This document shows, one piece after another, positions 1 to 10,989 of a DNA stretch of 64,000 nucleotides. Within the stretch, counting starts at the first letter, position 1. Every line of letters starts with the position of its first letter. Location: NCBI GenBank assembly GCA_905221605.1, contig CAJNDS010000188.1, positions 1 to 64,000 on the forward strand, read 5' to 3'. Source of the DNA: Symbiodinium natans (taxonomy: Eukaryota > Sar > Dinophyceae > Suessiales > Symbiodiniaceae). Position numbers and translations under genes: made by a program. The notes under the pieces are model-generated. The model did not search any database, had not been told where the DNA came from, and worked only from the letters and a program-made list of their open reading frames with translations.

Positions 1-740
1 CTTCGAGGATGTTCTTTCTGTTCTGAGATTGGTGTTAACCATGAAAAAAAAATCAACGTTAGATGAGCTTGTTTATTTTGAATAATTGTCATCACAGACT
101 CAAGTCATATAACATAACGACCTAACGAACGATGCCTAGCTACGTGTTATAGAGACAATGTGTGATTAAAGAAGTATTGTAACCTTGGCTTGTCGCAGGA
201 ACACGTAACGTCACAGAACTACATGTCGTGTGCTTTGAAACGCGATTGAACAGTTATCGCAGTAGTGCGTTTGTTTAGTTGCTTATAAGTTCGTGTTGCA
301 AGTAACACTTGCACACGCTATCAAAAAGCGCGGAGATGATTAATCGCATTAATAGGATTATTCTATACATTGACGAAATGTTAATAAAGATAAAGGCATG
401 CAGTCTTAAGTTTAAACGACAACAGTTCAGCTTGTTGTACATTATTCTTGATCGCTACGTGTGATAGCTTAGAGTGTAAGGTGGTGAGGTGGGAACCCGG
501 CATGGGATTGAGCTGGAATTTTAATAGGGTGTAAGGCAATATAAGGTGGATGGCCTGTGGCGAGACATTTATTTCGTGATCTAGGAAGCGCTTTGGTTTC
601 ATTTGATCAGATGAAGGACAGCCGCATTATTTTAGGGTTCTTATGAGGATATTCATAATTTAAATGAAGCCGAAGACTCCTTGCGCAGATCTGAATGTTC
701 TCGGTCTGTCCTCGCAACACACGTAGCACTACATGCTTTA
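1..740. other. AT-rich stretch with no recognisable gene
   Basis: The stretch is AT-rich and frames are broken by frequent stops. One 73-codon minus-strand ORF (381-602) has no recognisable motif. No repeat family seen elsewhere in the window occurs here. Confidence 0.5.
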
Positions 741-836
741 GAAGGTTACAGAAACACATGCTGCGCTAGGCCGCTGCTACGCGAATCCTTAATAGCATAA
801 CGAATTCTGATTTTTGGTACCTCAGACAGCTGGATC

Positions 837-1463
837 TCAAGCGGCCGCTTTCTTAGCTGGCACTTTACGAATTCTCCATTCGCAGTCTGCGTTGTGCTTG
901 CTGCTTGCACGCTCCATGCCACGTAGCAACTGATCGCAAGCAAAGCAAAATCGTGGGTTTTCCTTTGGGAAACCAGGGTAGAACTCTCCAGCCTCGTTAG
1001 CCTTTCGGTTCTTGCTGGGCGCCTTGGGCGCTGCAGGTCCGGCACTCTTGGCTGCAGGTGAAACAAAGCCTTTCCTTTTAGGAGGCGGCGGTGGTGATAC
1101 GGGCCCCTTTCCCTGAGGGATGGACGATGGTGCTGCAAGCCCTTTTCCCTTAGGGACGGGCGCTGGCGCTTTTGCCTTATCCTTACGAGAAGGCGCGTCT
1201 TTGTCCAGGCTGTGTTCGGACTCAGACGCAGAACCAGACGAGGATGACGAGGTTAACGCAGAAACCGAGGATACTTCCGAAAGCTCGCCTTCGTAGCCTG
1301 CGTCCCGCAGCTTTTGGTTGGCAGAGCTGACTTTCTTGCGAGACTTCTTGATGTTCCTCGTTCTTGTTTTCCAAATGGCTTTTAGTTCAGCCTTTTGGGC
1401 TCGCGTGTGAGCAATGGCCCTCAGACGTCGCTGCACCAGCACGTCTATGTTTGCCTTCACCAT
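837..1463 (-). CDS. Hypothetical lysine/serine/proline-rich protein with C-terminal C2HC zinc-finger-like motif
   Basis: The ORF encodes about 208 residues from the first ATG (1463-1461). The frame stays open upstream to about 1583 but has no ATG there, and the T-rich sequence ending in ACAG upstream of the ATG could be a splice acceptor. The N-terminal third is basic and probably helical (many R, K, A, Q). It is followed by a serine-rich acidic stretch and a proline/lysine-rich low-complexity linker containing repeated PKGKG/PQGKG-like motifs. The C-terminal 45 residues contain CFAC followed by 13 residues and HNADC, a C-X2-C-X13-H-X3-C pattern close to small C2HC zinc fingers. The protein ends in a basic, alanine-rich tail. 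I do not recognise the family. It may be a nucleic-acid-binding protein or one exon of a longer gene. The 50/51-bp minisatellite starts about 290 bp away on the upstream side. Confidence 0.45.
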   Translation of the reverse strand: MVKANIDVLVQRRLRAIAHTRAQKAELKAIWKTRTRNIKKSRKKVSSANQKLRDAGYEGELSEVSSVSALTSSSSSGSASESEHSLDKDAPSRKDKAKAPAPVPKGKGLAAPSSIPQGKGPVSPPPPPKRKGFVSPAAKSAGPAAPKAPSKNRKANEAGEFYPGFPKENPRFCFACDQLLRGMERASSKHNADCEWRIRKVPAKKAAA

Positions 1464-1749
1464 GCTGCACGACTGGAGAACTCGTATCCTGTCTGTAAAC
1501 CTTGAGTAAAAGCTGCGACATGTATTTGCCTTACACAAATCTCTTGAGTTCGCTTCTTGTCTTGCATTTACTTCTGCCGGCACAAATCATGTAGGTGACA
1601 CGCACAAGCTTTGATGTCCTGGAGGTCGTAGTTCTCGTACTTGCTGGTGTCTTTCCAATAAACATGTCCATGAAGATCACAATAACCTTCGCAAGGACAA
1701 GTTATCAATTACCTCTCACTGTAAACTTTAACTCTGTAGCGGCTTCGTC

Positions 1750-2255
1750 GGCTCGCAGTCATAGCAAATGCCAAGGAATGTTTTCGCAGTCATAGCAAAT
1801 TTCAGGGACTGTTTTCGGTAACGGCTTCGCCCGCTGGCAGTCATAGCAAAATTCAGGGACTGTTTTCGGTAACGGCTTCGCCCGCTGGCAGTCATAGCAA
1901 ATTTCAGGGACTGTTTTCGGTAACGGGTTCGCCCGCTCGCAGTCATAGCAAAATCCAGAAACTGCTTTCCTTACCGGCTTCGCCCGCTCGCAGTCATAGC
2001 AAAATCCAGAAACTGTTTTCGGTAACGGCTTCGCCCGCCCGCAGTCATAGCAAATTTCGGGATTGTTTTCGGTAACGGCTTCGCCCGCTCGCAGTCATAG
2101 CAAAATCCAGAAACTGTTTTCTGTAACGGCTTCGCCCGCCCGCAGTCATAGCAAATTTCGGGATTGTTTTCGGTAACGGCTTCGCCCGCTCGCAGTCCTA
2201 GCAAATCCTAAAGACTGTTTAAGGCTTCGCCCACTCGCAGTCATAGCAAATTCCA
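1750..2255. repeat. Minisatellite with 50/51-bp unit (about 10 copies)
   Basis: The core CAGTCATAGCAAA recurs at about 1756, 1787, 1838, 1889, 1940, 1991, 2042, 2092, 2143, 2193 and 2236. The spacing is mostly 51 or 50 bp, and each unit also holds GGTAACGGCTTCGCCCGC. Mixed 50/51-bp spacing breaks the reading frame, so the short minus-strand ORFs with 17-residue repeats here are probably by-products. Confidence 0.9.
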
Positions 2256-2577
2256 GTGACTCTACAAAATAAAAAAAAAGAGGTAAGCAACGAAGAAAAA
2301 ACAATGATGGAACTAGCCTGTTTCCGTTTCACTGTATAGATCGCAAGCATAATTTCATTGTGTCTTGACGCAACATAGTGTGCCAAAGTCTCTGTATCGT
2401 AAGCATTGTTTTCTTTGCGCTTTAGCACAGTCTTATGTACTAAGGTCTTTAAGCCGTAAGCACTTTTAACGGGAAAGAGCGAGTAGGATAACTTGTGATA
2501 ACTACGACAATTTATCATAATTATGATGGGTCACCGCCTATAGCGGTTCCCCTGTGTTTTTTGCACATTCCCTTAAA
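2256..2577. other. Non-coding spacer between repeats
   Basis: No convincing gene is visible. A single copy of the TTATCATAATTATGAT palindrome seen at 4.16-4.41 kb lies near 2511-2526. Confidence 0.4.
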
Positions 2578-3275
2578 CAGTTTAAACCATTTAACCATTC
2601 AACCAATGGTTTCCCCATACGAAAATCCCTAAAACCATTAAACCATTAAACCGTTAAACCATTAAACCATTAAACCATTAAACCATTAAACCATTAAACC
2701 AATGGTTTACCTTTTATGAAAATCCCCAAAACCATTAAACCATTAAACCATGAAACCATTAAACCATTAAACCAATGGTTTCCCCCTTATGAAAAACCCC
2801 CTAAACCATTAAACGATTAAACCATTAAACCATTAAACCAATGGTTTCCCCCTTATGAAAATCCCCTCAACCATTAAACCATTAAACCATAAACCATTAA
2901 ACCATGAAACCATTGGTTTCCCCCATATGAGAATCCCCTTAACCATTCAACCATTTTCATGGGGGGGCAACCATTGGTTTAATGGTTTAATGGTTTAATG
3001 GTTTAATGGTTTAATGGTTTAATGGTTTAATGGTTTCATGGTTTAATGGCTTAATGGCTGAATGGCTTAAAGGTTTAATGGTTTAATGGTTTAATGGTTT
3101 AATGGTTTAATGGTTTAATGGTTTCAGGGATTCTCATATGGGGAAAACCATTGGTTTAATGGTTTAATGGTTTAATGGTTCAATGGTTTAATAGTTTAGG
3201 GGATTCTCATAAGGGGGAAACCATTGGTTTAATGGTTTAATGGTTCAATGGTTTCATGGTTTAATGGTTTAATGG
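2578..3275. repeat. Mirrored AAACCATT / AATGGTTT octamer array
   Basis: Tandem octamers AAACCATT run to about 2955, then invert through a short centre at about 2950-2970 into tandem AATGGTTT to 3275. Each half is punctuated every 80-100 bp by a motif such as CCAATGGTTTCCCCCTTATG or its complement. The whole is a roughly 700-bp imperfect palindrome. Confidence 0.95.
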
Positions 3276-3302
3276 TGCTCCTGCCGAGGTACCTCGTCCG
3301 CA

Positions 3303-3408
3303 TCTTTTCTGCTCCTAAAAAGCCTGATTCGCACGCAGTGTCCCATGTGTCTTTTCTGCTCCGAATATTCTGAATCGCAAGCAGTGTCCCCCGTGTCTTT
3401 TCTGCTCA
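3303..3408. repeat. Short tandem repeat, 46-47 bp unit
   Basis: TCTTTTCTGCT begins at 3303, 3350 and 3396, and the sequence between contains GCACGCAGTGTCCC or GCAAGCAGTGTCCC. This makes two full units and the start of a third. Confidence 0.8.
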
Positions 3409-3429
3409 TAAGTGTATGTATACTATATG

Positions 3430-3570
3430 GGATTGCGCCTTAAACCCTAACTCCTTAAACCCTAACTCTATAGGGTTTAAAGGTTAGGGTTTAGGTTGAA
3501 TTGCCGGCTTAGGTTAAAATGCTTCAATCTTAAACCCTAAACCTGTCAACCTTAACCCTATAGGGTTGGG
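3430..3570. repeat. Degenerate CCCTAA/TTAGGG patch
   Basis: AAACCCTAACT, TATAGGGTTTAAAGGTTAGGG and similar variants occur in both orientations. This is the first telomere-like patch in the window and it is degenerate. Confidence 0.6.
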
Positions 3571-3607
3571 GTGCCTACATCATGATCGGATTTGACGAGC
3601 TCTGCGG

Positions 3608-4060
3608 AAATATCTATATGACAAGGTTATAACTTGTTGCTGTGCTTATAACTATGGGTTGGGGTTTTATTTTTATACACTTATGTAAACCCATAAGAAT
3701 AAGGGGAAGCCCATCACACCCCAATAAGCGCAACAAAACATTTGTCCCAAAGACTTTACCTTAGCTAAGATATCTCAAGCAACCATCCCCCGATAAGCAA
3801 AACCTGAATTCCATCATTTAACGATATAGTTTGCTTACATGTTGAATCCCAGCAAGCAGGATATATGTGTATGACAAGGTTATAACTTTTTGCTGCGGTT
3901 ATAACTAGCGTTCAGGGTTTGATTTATATGCATGTAAATAAACCTATAAGACAATGACGGTAACCCCATCACGCCCCAATAAGCAAAACAAAACCCATCC
4001 GGAAAACTCTACCTTACCTAAGATATCTCAAACAACCATCCCCCGATAAGCAAAACTTGA
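3608..4060. repeat. Direct duplication of a ~245-bp unit containing CCCCAATAAGC
   Basis: ATGACAAGGTTATAACTT, CCCATCAC-CCCCAATAAGC, TAAGATATCTCAA and CAACCATCCCCCGATAAGC appear in the same order in both halves (about 3615-3805 and 3870-4050). The copies have diverged by substitutions and small indels. No gene is seen here. Confidence 0.8.
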
Positions 4061-4162
4061 ATTATCCTTTTTGTTTCTATTTTGAAGGACATTTGCTCAA
4101 CATTTATGTAACCTATAAAAAATAAGGGGAACCGCAAAAGGCGGACGCCCTATATGATACCT

Positions 4163-4410
4163 TATCATAATTATGATAACTTATGATAACTTATCATAAT
4201 TATGATAACTTATCATAATTATGAAAAGTTACTTATCATAATTATCATACTCTGAGATTAAGAACTTAAAGTTATCATAATTATGATAATTCAAATCGGG
4301 AAGTTGAAGTTATCATAATTATGATAACTTATGATGGGGAAGTTAAAGTTATCATAATTATGATAACTCATGATGGGGAAGCTGAGGTTATCATAGTTAT
4401 GATAACTTCA
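4163..4410. repeat. Palindromic repeat TTATCATAATTATGATAA
   Basis: At least seven copies or near copies of the perfect palindrome TTATCATAATTATGATAA are separated by short AT-rich or GGGGAAGTTAAAG spacers. Each unit can pair with itself or its neighbours. Confidence 0.9.
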
Positions 4411-4559
4411 GGTTTATAGCTTGGAGTGAAAGGGTGTGAGAGGAGGGGTAGGATGGATTGGGTGCGAGTAGTATTGTGAATGTTGTTTTTTGTGGGAAGG
4501 CGCGTGGGTTGGTGTAGGGGGGGAAGGGGAAAGGTTGGCGGGTGGTGGAGGGTGGGGGG

Positions 4560-4579
4560 AGAGTAGGGGGGGGGGGTAG

Positions 4580-4630
<51 letters not shown>

Positions 4631-5190
4631 CTTCAGCCCCCAGCCAGCCCCTTCAGCCCCTCCAGCCCCTCCAGCCCCTCTAGCCCCTCCAGCCCTCCAG
4701 CCCCTCCAGCCCCTCCAGCCCCTCCAGCCCCTCCAGCCCTCCAGCCCCTCCAGCCCCCCTCCGCCCCTCCAGCCCCTCCAGCTCCAACCAGCCCCTCCAG
4801 CCCCTCCAGCCCCTCCAGCCCCTCCAGCCCCTCCAGCCTCTCCAGCCCTCCAGCCCCTCCAGCCCCTCCACCCCTCCAACCCCTCTAGCGCCTCTGCAGC
4901 CCCTCAGCCTGCCCCTCCAGCCGCTTTTGGGGGGGGGGGTGGGGGGTGTGGGGGTGGTGGGGGGGTCGGGCTGCCGCGTGCTGGCCCCGCAAAGCCCGCA
5001 CCTTGATCTGGCCCAGACCCAGGTTTTCAAGCCCAGAATGGGGGTCTGGGCCAGAAGAGGGAAGGGGGGGCATGGGGGGGGTGTAGAGGGGGGGGGGAGG
5101 GGGGTTGGGAGGGGTTGGGGGAGGGGGGGGGGTGGCGGTAGGGGGTGGGGGGGGGAGGGGAGAGGAGGGGGGAGGGGGTGGAGTCTCGCC
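4560..5190. repeat. Poly-G, (CCCCTCCAG)n and G-rich low-complexity block
   Basis: A near-pure poly-G run (about 4579-4629) is followed by a plus-strand C-rich 9-mer array, CCCCTCCAG and variants (about 4634-4920), and then a G-rich tract (about 4927-5180). All long Gly/Pro/Trp-rich ORFs across it in several frames are translations of low-complexity DNA and are not annotated. An embedded unique segment lies at about 4970-5060. Confidence 0.9.
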
Positions 5191-5193
5191 ACA

Positions 5194-7132
5194 ATCAAAT
5201 CGATTTAAACGATTTAAACGATTTAAACGATTTAAACGATTTAATTGGGTCCAATTAAATCGTTTAAATCGGACGCCTGAATTAAATAGTCTAATTGGCC
5301 TGGGCGATTTAAACGATTTATTTGGTTGGTTTATGGCTTGACTGGGTTTCCACCCCCAATTAAATCGATTTAAACGATTTAAACGATTTAATCGATTTAA
5401 ACGATTTAATTGGGTTCAATTAAATCGTTTAAATCGCCCAGGCCAATTAAATAGTTTAATTGGCCTGGGCGATTTAAACGATTTAATTGGGTCCAATTAA
5501 ATCGTTTAAATCGGACGCCTGAATTAAATAGTTTAATTGGCCTGGGCGATTTAAACGATTTAATTGGTTGGTTTATGGCTTGACTGGGTTTCCCCCCCAA
5601 TTAAATCGATTTAAACGATTTAAACGATTTAATCGATTTAAACGATTTAATTGGGTCCAATTAAATCGTTTAAATCGCCCAGGCCAATTAAATAGTTTTA
5701 TTGGCCTGGGCGATTTAAACGATTTAATTGGGTCCAATTAAATCGTTTAAATCGGACGCCTGAATTAAATAGTTTAATTGGCCTGGGCGATTTAAACGAT
5801 TTAATTGGTTGGTTTATGGCTTGACTGGGTTTCCCCTCCAATTAAATCGATTTAAACGATTTAAACGATTTAATCGATTTAAACGATTTAATTGGGTCCA
5901 ATTAAATCGTTTAAATCGCCCAGGCCAATTAAATAGTTTAATTGGCCTGGGCGATTTAAACGATTTAATTGGGTCCAAGTAAATCGTTTAAATCGGACGC
6001 CTCAATTAAATAGTTTCATTGGCCTGGGCGATTTAAACGATTTAATTGGTTGGTTTATGGCTTGACTGGGTTTCCCCCCCCAATTAAATCGATTTAAACG
6101 ATTTAAACGATTTAATCGATTTAAACGATTTAATTGGGTCCAATTAAATCGTTTAAATCGGACGCCTGAATTAAATAGTTTAATTGGCCTGGGCGATTAA
6201 AACGATTTAATTGGGCCCAATTAAATCGTTTAAATCGGACGCCTGAATTAAATAGTTTAATTGGCCTGGGCGATTTAAACGATTTAATTGGACTCAATTA
6301 AATCGTTTAAATCGATTAAATCGTTTAAATCGTTTAAATCGATTTAATTGGGGGGAGACCCAGTCAAGCCATAAACCAACCAATTAAATCGTTTAAATCG
6401 GACGCCTGAATTAAATAGTTTAATTGGCCTGGGCGATTTAAACGATTTAATTGGGTCCAATTAAATCGTTTAAATCGGACGCCTGAATTAAATAGTTTAA
6501 TTGGCCTGGGCGATTTAAACGATTTAATTGGACTCAATTAAATCGTTTAAATCGATTAAATCGTTTAAATCGTTTAAATCGATTTAATTGGGGGGAGACC
6601 CAGTCAAGCCATAAACCAACCAATTAAATCGTTTAAATCGCCCTGAATTAAATAGTTTAATTGGCCTGGGCGATTTAAACGATTTAATTGGGTCCAATTA
6701 AATCGTTTAAATCGGACGCCTGAATTAAATAGTTTAATTGGCCTGGGCGATTTAAACGATTTAATTGGACTCAATTAAATCGTTTAAATCGATTAAATCG
6801 TTTAAATCGTTTAAATCGATTTAATTGGGGGGAGACCCAGTCAAGCCATAAACCAACCAATTAAATCGTTTAAATCGGACGCCTGAATTAAACAATTTAA
6901 TTGACCTGGGCGATTTAAACGATTTATTTGAGTCCAATTAAATCGTTTAAATCGCCCAGGCCGATTAAATTATTTAATTGGCCTGGGCGATTTAAACGAT
7001 TTAATTGGACCCAATTAAATCGCTTAAATCGGACGCCTGAATTAAATAAGTTAATTGGCCTGGGCGATTTAAACGATTTAATTGGACTCAATTAAATCGT
7101 TTAAATCGATTAAATCGTTTAAATCGTTTAAA
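5194..7132. repeat. Mirrored ~241-bp higher-order repeat of GATTTAAAC/AATTAAATC modules
   Basis: The block is built from AATTAAATCG, GATTTAAACGATTTAA and GGCCTGGGCG modules. A marker segment GGTTTATGGCTTGACTGGG occurs in plus orientation near 5330, 5572, 5813 and 6054 (spacing about 241 bp). It then recurs as its reverse complement near 6360, 6600 and 6840. The array therefore turns round near 6.2 kb. Unit similarity is very high, which implies recent amplification or gene conversion. Confidence 0.95.
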
Positions 7133-7410
7133 TACTTATTAAAAAAAGGAATGAGCTAAATAGACCCGAAAGGCTGCTCTTTCATACATATATATATATA
7201 TAGATATTATAGTTGTCTGGGTTCACGCGTTCCGGTTTGGCGTTTAGGATGCCAGGCCTTCTTGGATGTTTCTCAGTCTTGAGCAGTCGGGAAGCTAAGT
7301 ACATCGTGGTGAGGGTTCTAGGGCTTCTAGAGCCGGGGGAAAGAGGACACCTGTCGTGTGCACTGATAGCTCATTTCTGCCATTCCTCCTTTATGTACAG
7401 ACCTCGTCCT

Positions 7411-8178
7411 TCAAAAATGGCGTGGAATGAAGTTCAGCCTTGCAACTGTGGCCTGACTTTCCTGCTTGACGTTCATCTGCGATTTGTTGTTAAGATTATA
7501 ATACCCTGTCCATGATGTGCTATGTCTATTGCTCTCCTGCTGCAGATTGTTGCACGTATCGAAAAGGTTCTTCACCCCACAACGAGCGAGCACCACCATC
7601 AATGCTGTTATCTCAAAGAGGCATCCCTCATCGGCATTGTCAGCATGTCCCGCTAGGGTTGTGAAAGGAGCACCATCTGAACTGCACTTGTCGGACAGTT
7701 CCTGCATCTTCTGTGTCAGTGCGACATAGTTTCCCATCCTTATCGACTCCCCGCGGCCTTAAGTGCCGCAAAGAGTGCTAGCCTTTGTGCCAAAAACCCT
7801 CTCGAAATGAAAATGTACAACCTCCTTGGCCGACAGCTGTGTGAGCTCTGCTCGATCTCTGTCAAGGCTTCGTGCATTGCGCAGGATTGGGGTGACTGGG
7901 CACACAAGACGGTCGCGCGATGTTTCCAACATAACCCAGCCTTGAATCTTCTTTTGGCATCAGGATTCTGAAGAAGGTTCGGAGCTTGCGTCTGCAGCGC
8001 TTCGTTTGGGCGTGAAGGGTAAGGATCCTGACCATACTCTTAGCCAGAGCGTTCACGGTCATGGAGGATGTAATTGAGCCACAGCGCATGCACCGACGGC
8101 CATTCCGTTTTGGGTGTGGTGTTTTGTTGAGCATGCAATTGCACAACAAGCAACTGGACTCTTCCGTGAACAACACAG
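7411..8178 (-). CDS. Candidate multi-exon gene fragment with zinc-ribbon-like motif
   Basis: Three stretches on the minus strand read like protein. The first, starting after a possible acceptor TTGTCAG near 8179, carries CLLC followed by 16 residues and CMRC, a C-X2-C-X16-C-X2-C pattern typical of zinc-binding ribbons. It continues as a basic helix-like stretch to about 7900. The second (about 7860-7765) contains the sequence AELTQLSAKEVVHFHFERV. The third (about 7737-7500) contains QKMQELSDKCSSDGAPF and LFEITALMVVLARCG. The frames differ between pieces, so they would have to be joined by splicing, and I could not fix the junctions. No family is recognised. The zinc ribbon is visible as cysteine spacing only; everything else is inference from composition. 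Confidence 0.3.
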
Positions 8179-8359
8179 GCCTGACAAACAACTCTTTTCT
8201 GGAACGTGCTGAAACCTGAAGCGTGCGCTACCGCTTTTTTTGGCTGCCGTGGGAATGAAGTCGTAAAGGCTTTCAAATCAAATTGGGGCATTGTTCCCTG
8301 AACATCCTGAGAATCTCGATCTGTCAATCTACGCTCAACTGCTCCGGTAAACCCGAAAT

Positions 8360-8463
8360 GGGGGTTTACGATAATAGGGGACCCCAAACATAGATTCCGA
8401 AACTTGTAGGATCCACTTGTAGAACGGACCCCGATAAGGTGCCCCTGAATTTCGCAAACCCCC
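8360..8463 (+). mobile_element. MITE-like element, family A, copy 1
   Basis: It begins GGGGGTTTACGA and ends TTCGCAAACCCCC, with internal GGGGACCCC, GTAGGATCC and GATAAGGTGCCCC. Family A elements are about 85-130 bp, have G5/C5 ends, and share a central GTAGGATCC and an AATAAGGTACCCC motif. They have no coding capacity. Confidence 0.75.
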
Positions 8464-8598
8464 TTAGATTGCAAAGGCAACCCCGTGCATCCATACAACC
8501 GCGGCCTTTGTCACCTCCGGCTATCCGCCTGGCACGCTGCCTGCCGCGACTTCGACCTGGCGGTGCCCTGGGAAATGTTTGGAATGTACTCGGCATGT

Positions 8599-8712
8599 GG
8601 GGGTTTGCGAAGCTAAGGGACCCGGGGACACTTAACACAGACCCCCAAAACGTGGGATCCTCTTTTAGTATAATCAAGATCCCAATAAGGTAGCCCGAAT
8701 TTCGGAACCCCC
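8599..8712 (+). mobile_element. MITE-like element, family A, copy 2
   Basis: It begins GGGGGTTTGCGAA and ends TTTCGGAACCCCC, with internal GGGATCCTCTTTTAG and AATAAGGTAGCCC. It lies 135 bp after copy 1 in the same orientation. Confidence 0.75.
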
Positions 8713-10934
8713 ATGAAGGTTGATCGCTTAGCCTGTGACGGGCTCCACGAATTTTGGCGTTTCCTAGGGTTTGAACTAGTTTGTGGTCGAATATTCAGGT
8801 TTTATGCGATTTGAGATGTGCCGTCCTTCTGCTTCAAGACTCAAAGACATCTACCGGTCTCGATATGGACTTGCGGATGGGCCGCAAGATTTGAGAACTG
8901 AATAAGCTGTGAACCCCACGAGTCGTACAGCGTCTTGTTTGCTACTTTTGTAGGCTTTGAGCTTTTCAGAATCAAACATTGCCCTGGACATATTCAGTGC
9001 GTACGCTTTGCCTAAAGTCTTCAGTTGGTGATTTATGTATACGTCATACGTCTGTTTTATGTGGGTAGTTTGATTGAAGATAGAGCTCTTGTACGCGAGA
9101 TGGATGACAAGGGGGCCAAAAAGGATCAGGTAATCACGCTCTTTGCAAAGTAGTTATGTGCGTGCAACAGTTTGGGTGGTTCCACATCGAGTGCCATCGA
9201 TCTCCGAAGCCAAGAAACCTGTTGTCAAAAGCGAAACTTTGAATGCAACAGATGATGACCCCTGCACGTGGCAAGTAACTTTTCCTTAGCTCATTGTGAC
9301 CCAATGTGCTTAGGTGAGCTGGTGCTTCGGCCGGGAAAATGCTCCTCCCCTGTTGCTGTGCAAGCCTCAGGAGGTTTGGTATTGGAGTTGTTCACATACT
9401 TATGCCAGAAGCTCGCCAGCTGATAATGATGCGGCTTTGAATGCGGCCTTATCGCTCAGGATAATCTCTGCCACAACTGGTGAGAATAGCATTGCATTCT
9501 CCCTAATTAAGTACATCTGCAACATCCTCTTCATTGAGACACCCCTCCCCTCCCTCCCCCAGGCCCAAGATATTTGAGGCTTTCGCGCCGCGCGCTGGCT
9601 GGCGCCATGGTGCCCGAAAGACAGGCACTTTTGTGCTGCTCTTGGTGATGTTGGTGGTGGCTCTTGCGTGAGAAATTAAGCAAAGCAAAGCAAAGCCAGA
9701 ACGAGAGCGAGAGCGAGAGCCAGAGCGAGCCGGCTTCTCTTGTCGGAGGGGGGGGCTCTCTCAAGCTCAAGCGTGCAGAGGAGGAAGAAGAAGAAGAAAA
9801 ATCAAAAATGCAATAGAACATATGAAGAAAAACAGATGGAGGAGGAAAGCAAGAAGACATTAAAGGAAAAGAGAGAGAGATAGAAAAAGCCAAGTGAAGC
9901 CCCGAAAAAGAAAATCAACTAGTGAGTGTTTCGGGACGTGCGTGAGTGATAGCACGGACCATGGTATCCGACCAAGAGCGCTGCTTCCCAGCACATGAGT
10001 GCCAAGGTAGCCCCACAATGTCGGCTTCCAACCCATCAATGTCCTTCTTATCTGAGCGAAAAGCTTAACACGTCCTTTGGCTCTTTTGGGTTTCGAGCTT
10101 TTCTGTTGCAAACTGCACTTGTCGTCTTTTTGGTTGCTGTTTCGTGTTACTATTTGCCTTTCTGAGTCCACGCGCTGCCGGGTTTCTGTCTTCATTCGCC
10201 TGTTTGGTGTCTTTATTCGTTTGTGTGTTGCCTTGTGTTGGGCTGTCTCGCCGGAAGTGTTTGCTTAACGCAGGGAGGTCGCGGGTGGGGGGGGGCCGCG
10301 GGTCTCCGGGCCGTGGTCCGAATTCCTGAAGTGCCCCCCCCACTGACAGAGAAGTGTGCAGGCAGAAGTGTGGGCCGACTTTGAGCTAGTGAGGCAAGAC
10401 CGGCTGTGTGGAGATTCAACTTTCACGCAGGGTTTGCTGGAGTATAACGGGCTGTGGCAGGGTACGCCTGAGGAGTATGGCAGGTAGGGCTCTTGTGAGG
10501 CAGCTCGCAACCAGCTGGGTACTCGGGGGAGGGGTTGAGGTTGAAGAGTGGGGTGCTGCAGGCAGAAGATGCCGAGAATATGAGCAGCCTCTTAATGGGA
10601 GTTCATATATATAAAGAGCATGATTTGAAGTCTGCTGCGTAGGCAGATTCTATGCGGGGCGTAGGTTCACGTAGGCAGACTATACATCAGCCATGGCCGC
10701 GCTACCCCGCGAAGGTTCTGCTGAAGTTAAGGTTTGGGGTGGGATCGTAGCCCCGTGTAGGCCAGCCTGCGTAGAAGGCCGACAAAGAAACGACGCCAAC
10801 CCAAACAGAAACAACCACCTCGCACAAACCCGCGTCAAAACACACACGCACACAGACAGAGACACTGGTTTCAGCGTACGGCTGGGTTTGATGGTGCTGG
10901 GTGTGCTTAGGTCTCATGTCCCCTACTTACTTTC
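8713..10934. other. No recognisable gene; purine-rich tract inside
   Basis: Short ORFs occur on both strands without recognisable motifs. A GA/AG-rich tract at about 9690-9890 could encode a Glu/Lys/Ser-rich low-complexity peptide but is as likely a simple purine run. Confidence 0.4.
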
Positions 10935-10989
10935 CCCTAAACCCTAAACCCTAAACCCTAAACCCTAAACCCTAAACCCTAAACCCTAT
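10935..10989 (-). repeat. Telomere-like array (CCCTAAA)n
   Basis: About eight perfect CCCTAAA units in a row. Confidence 0.95.

Noticed and set aside
1728-2204. Minus-strand ORFs with 17-residue peptide repeats
   Set aside because: The 50/51-bp unit mixture breaks the frame, so coding selection is not supported.
1740-2255. CRISPR-like array
   Set aside because: Units are tandem without unique spacers, and the genome is eukaryotic.
4397-5208. Gly/Trp/Pro-rich ORFs up to 172 codons
   Set aside because: They lie in poly-G and CCCCTCCAG repeats. Open frames on both strands reflect composition.
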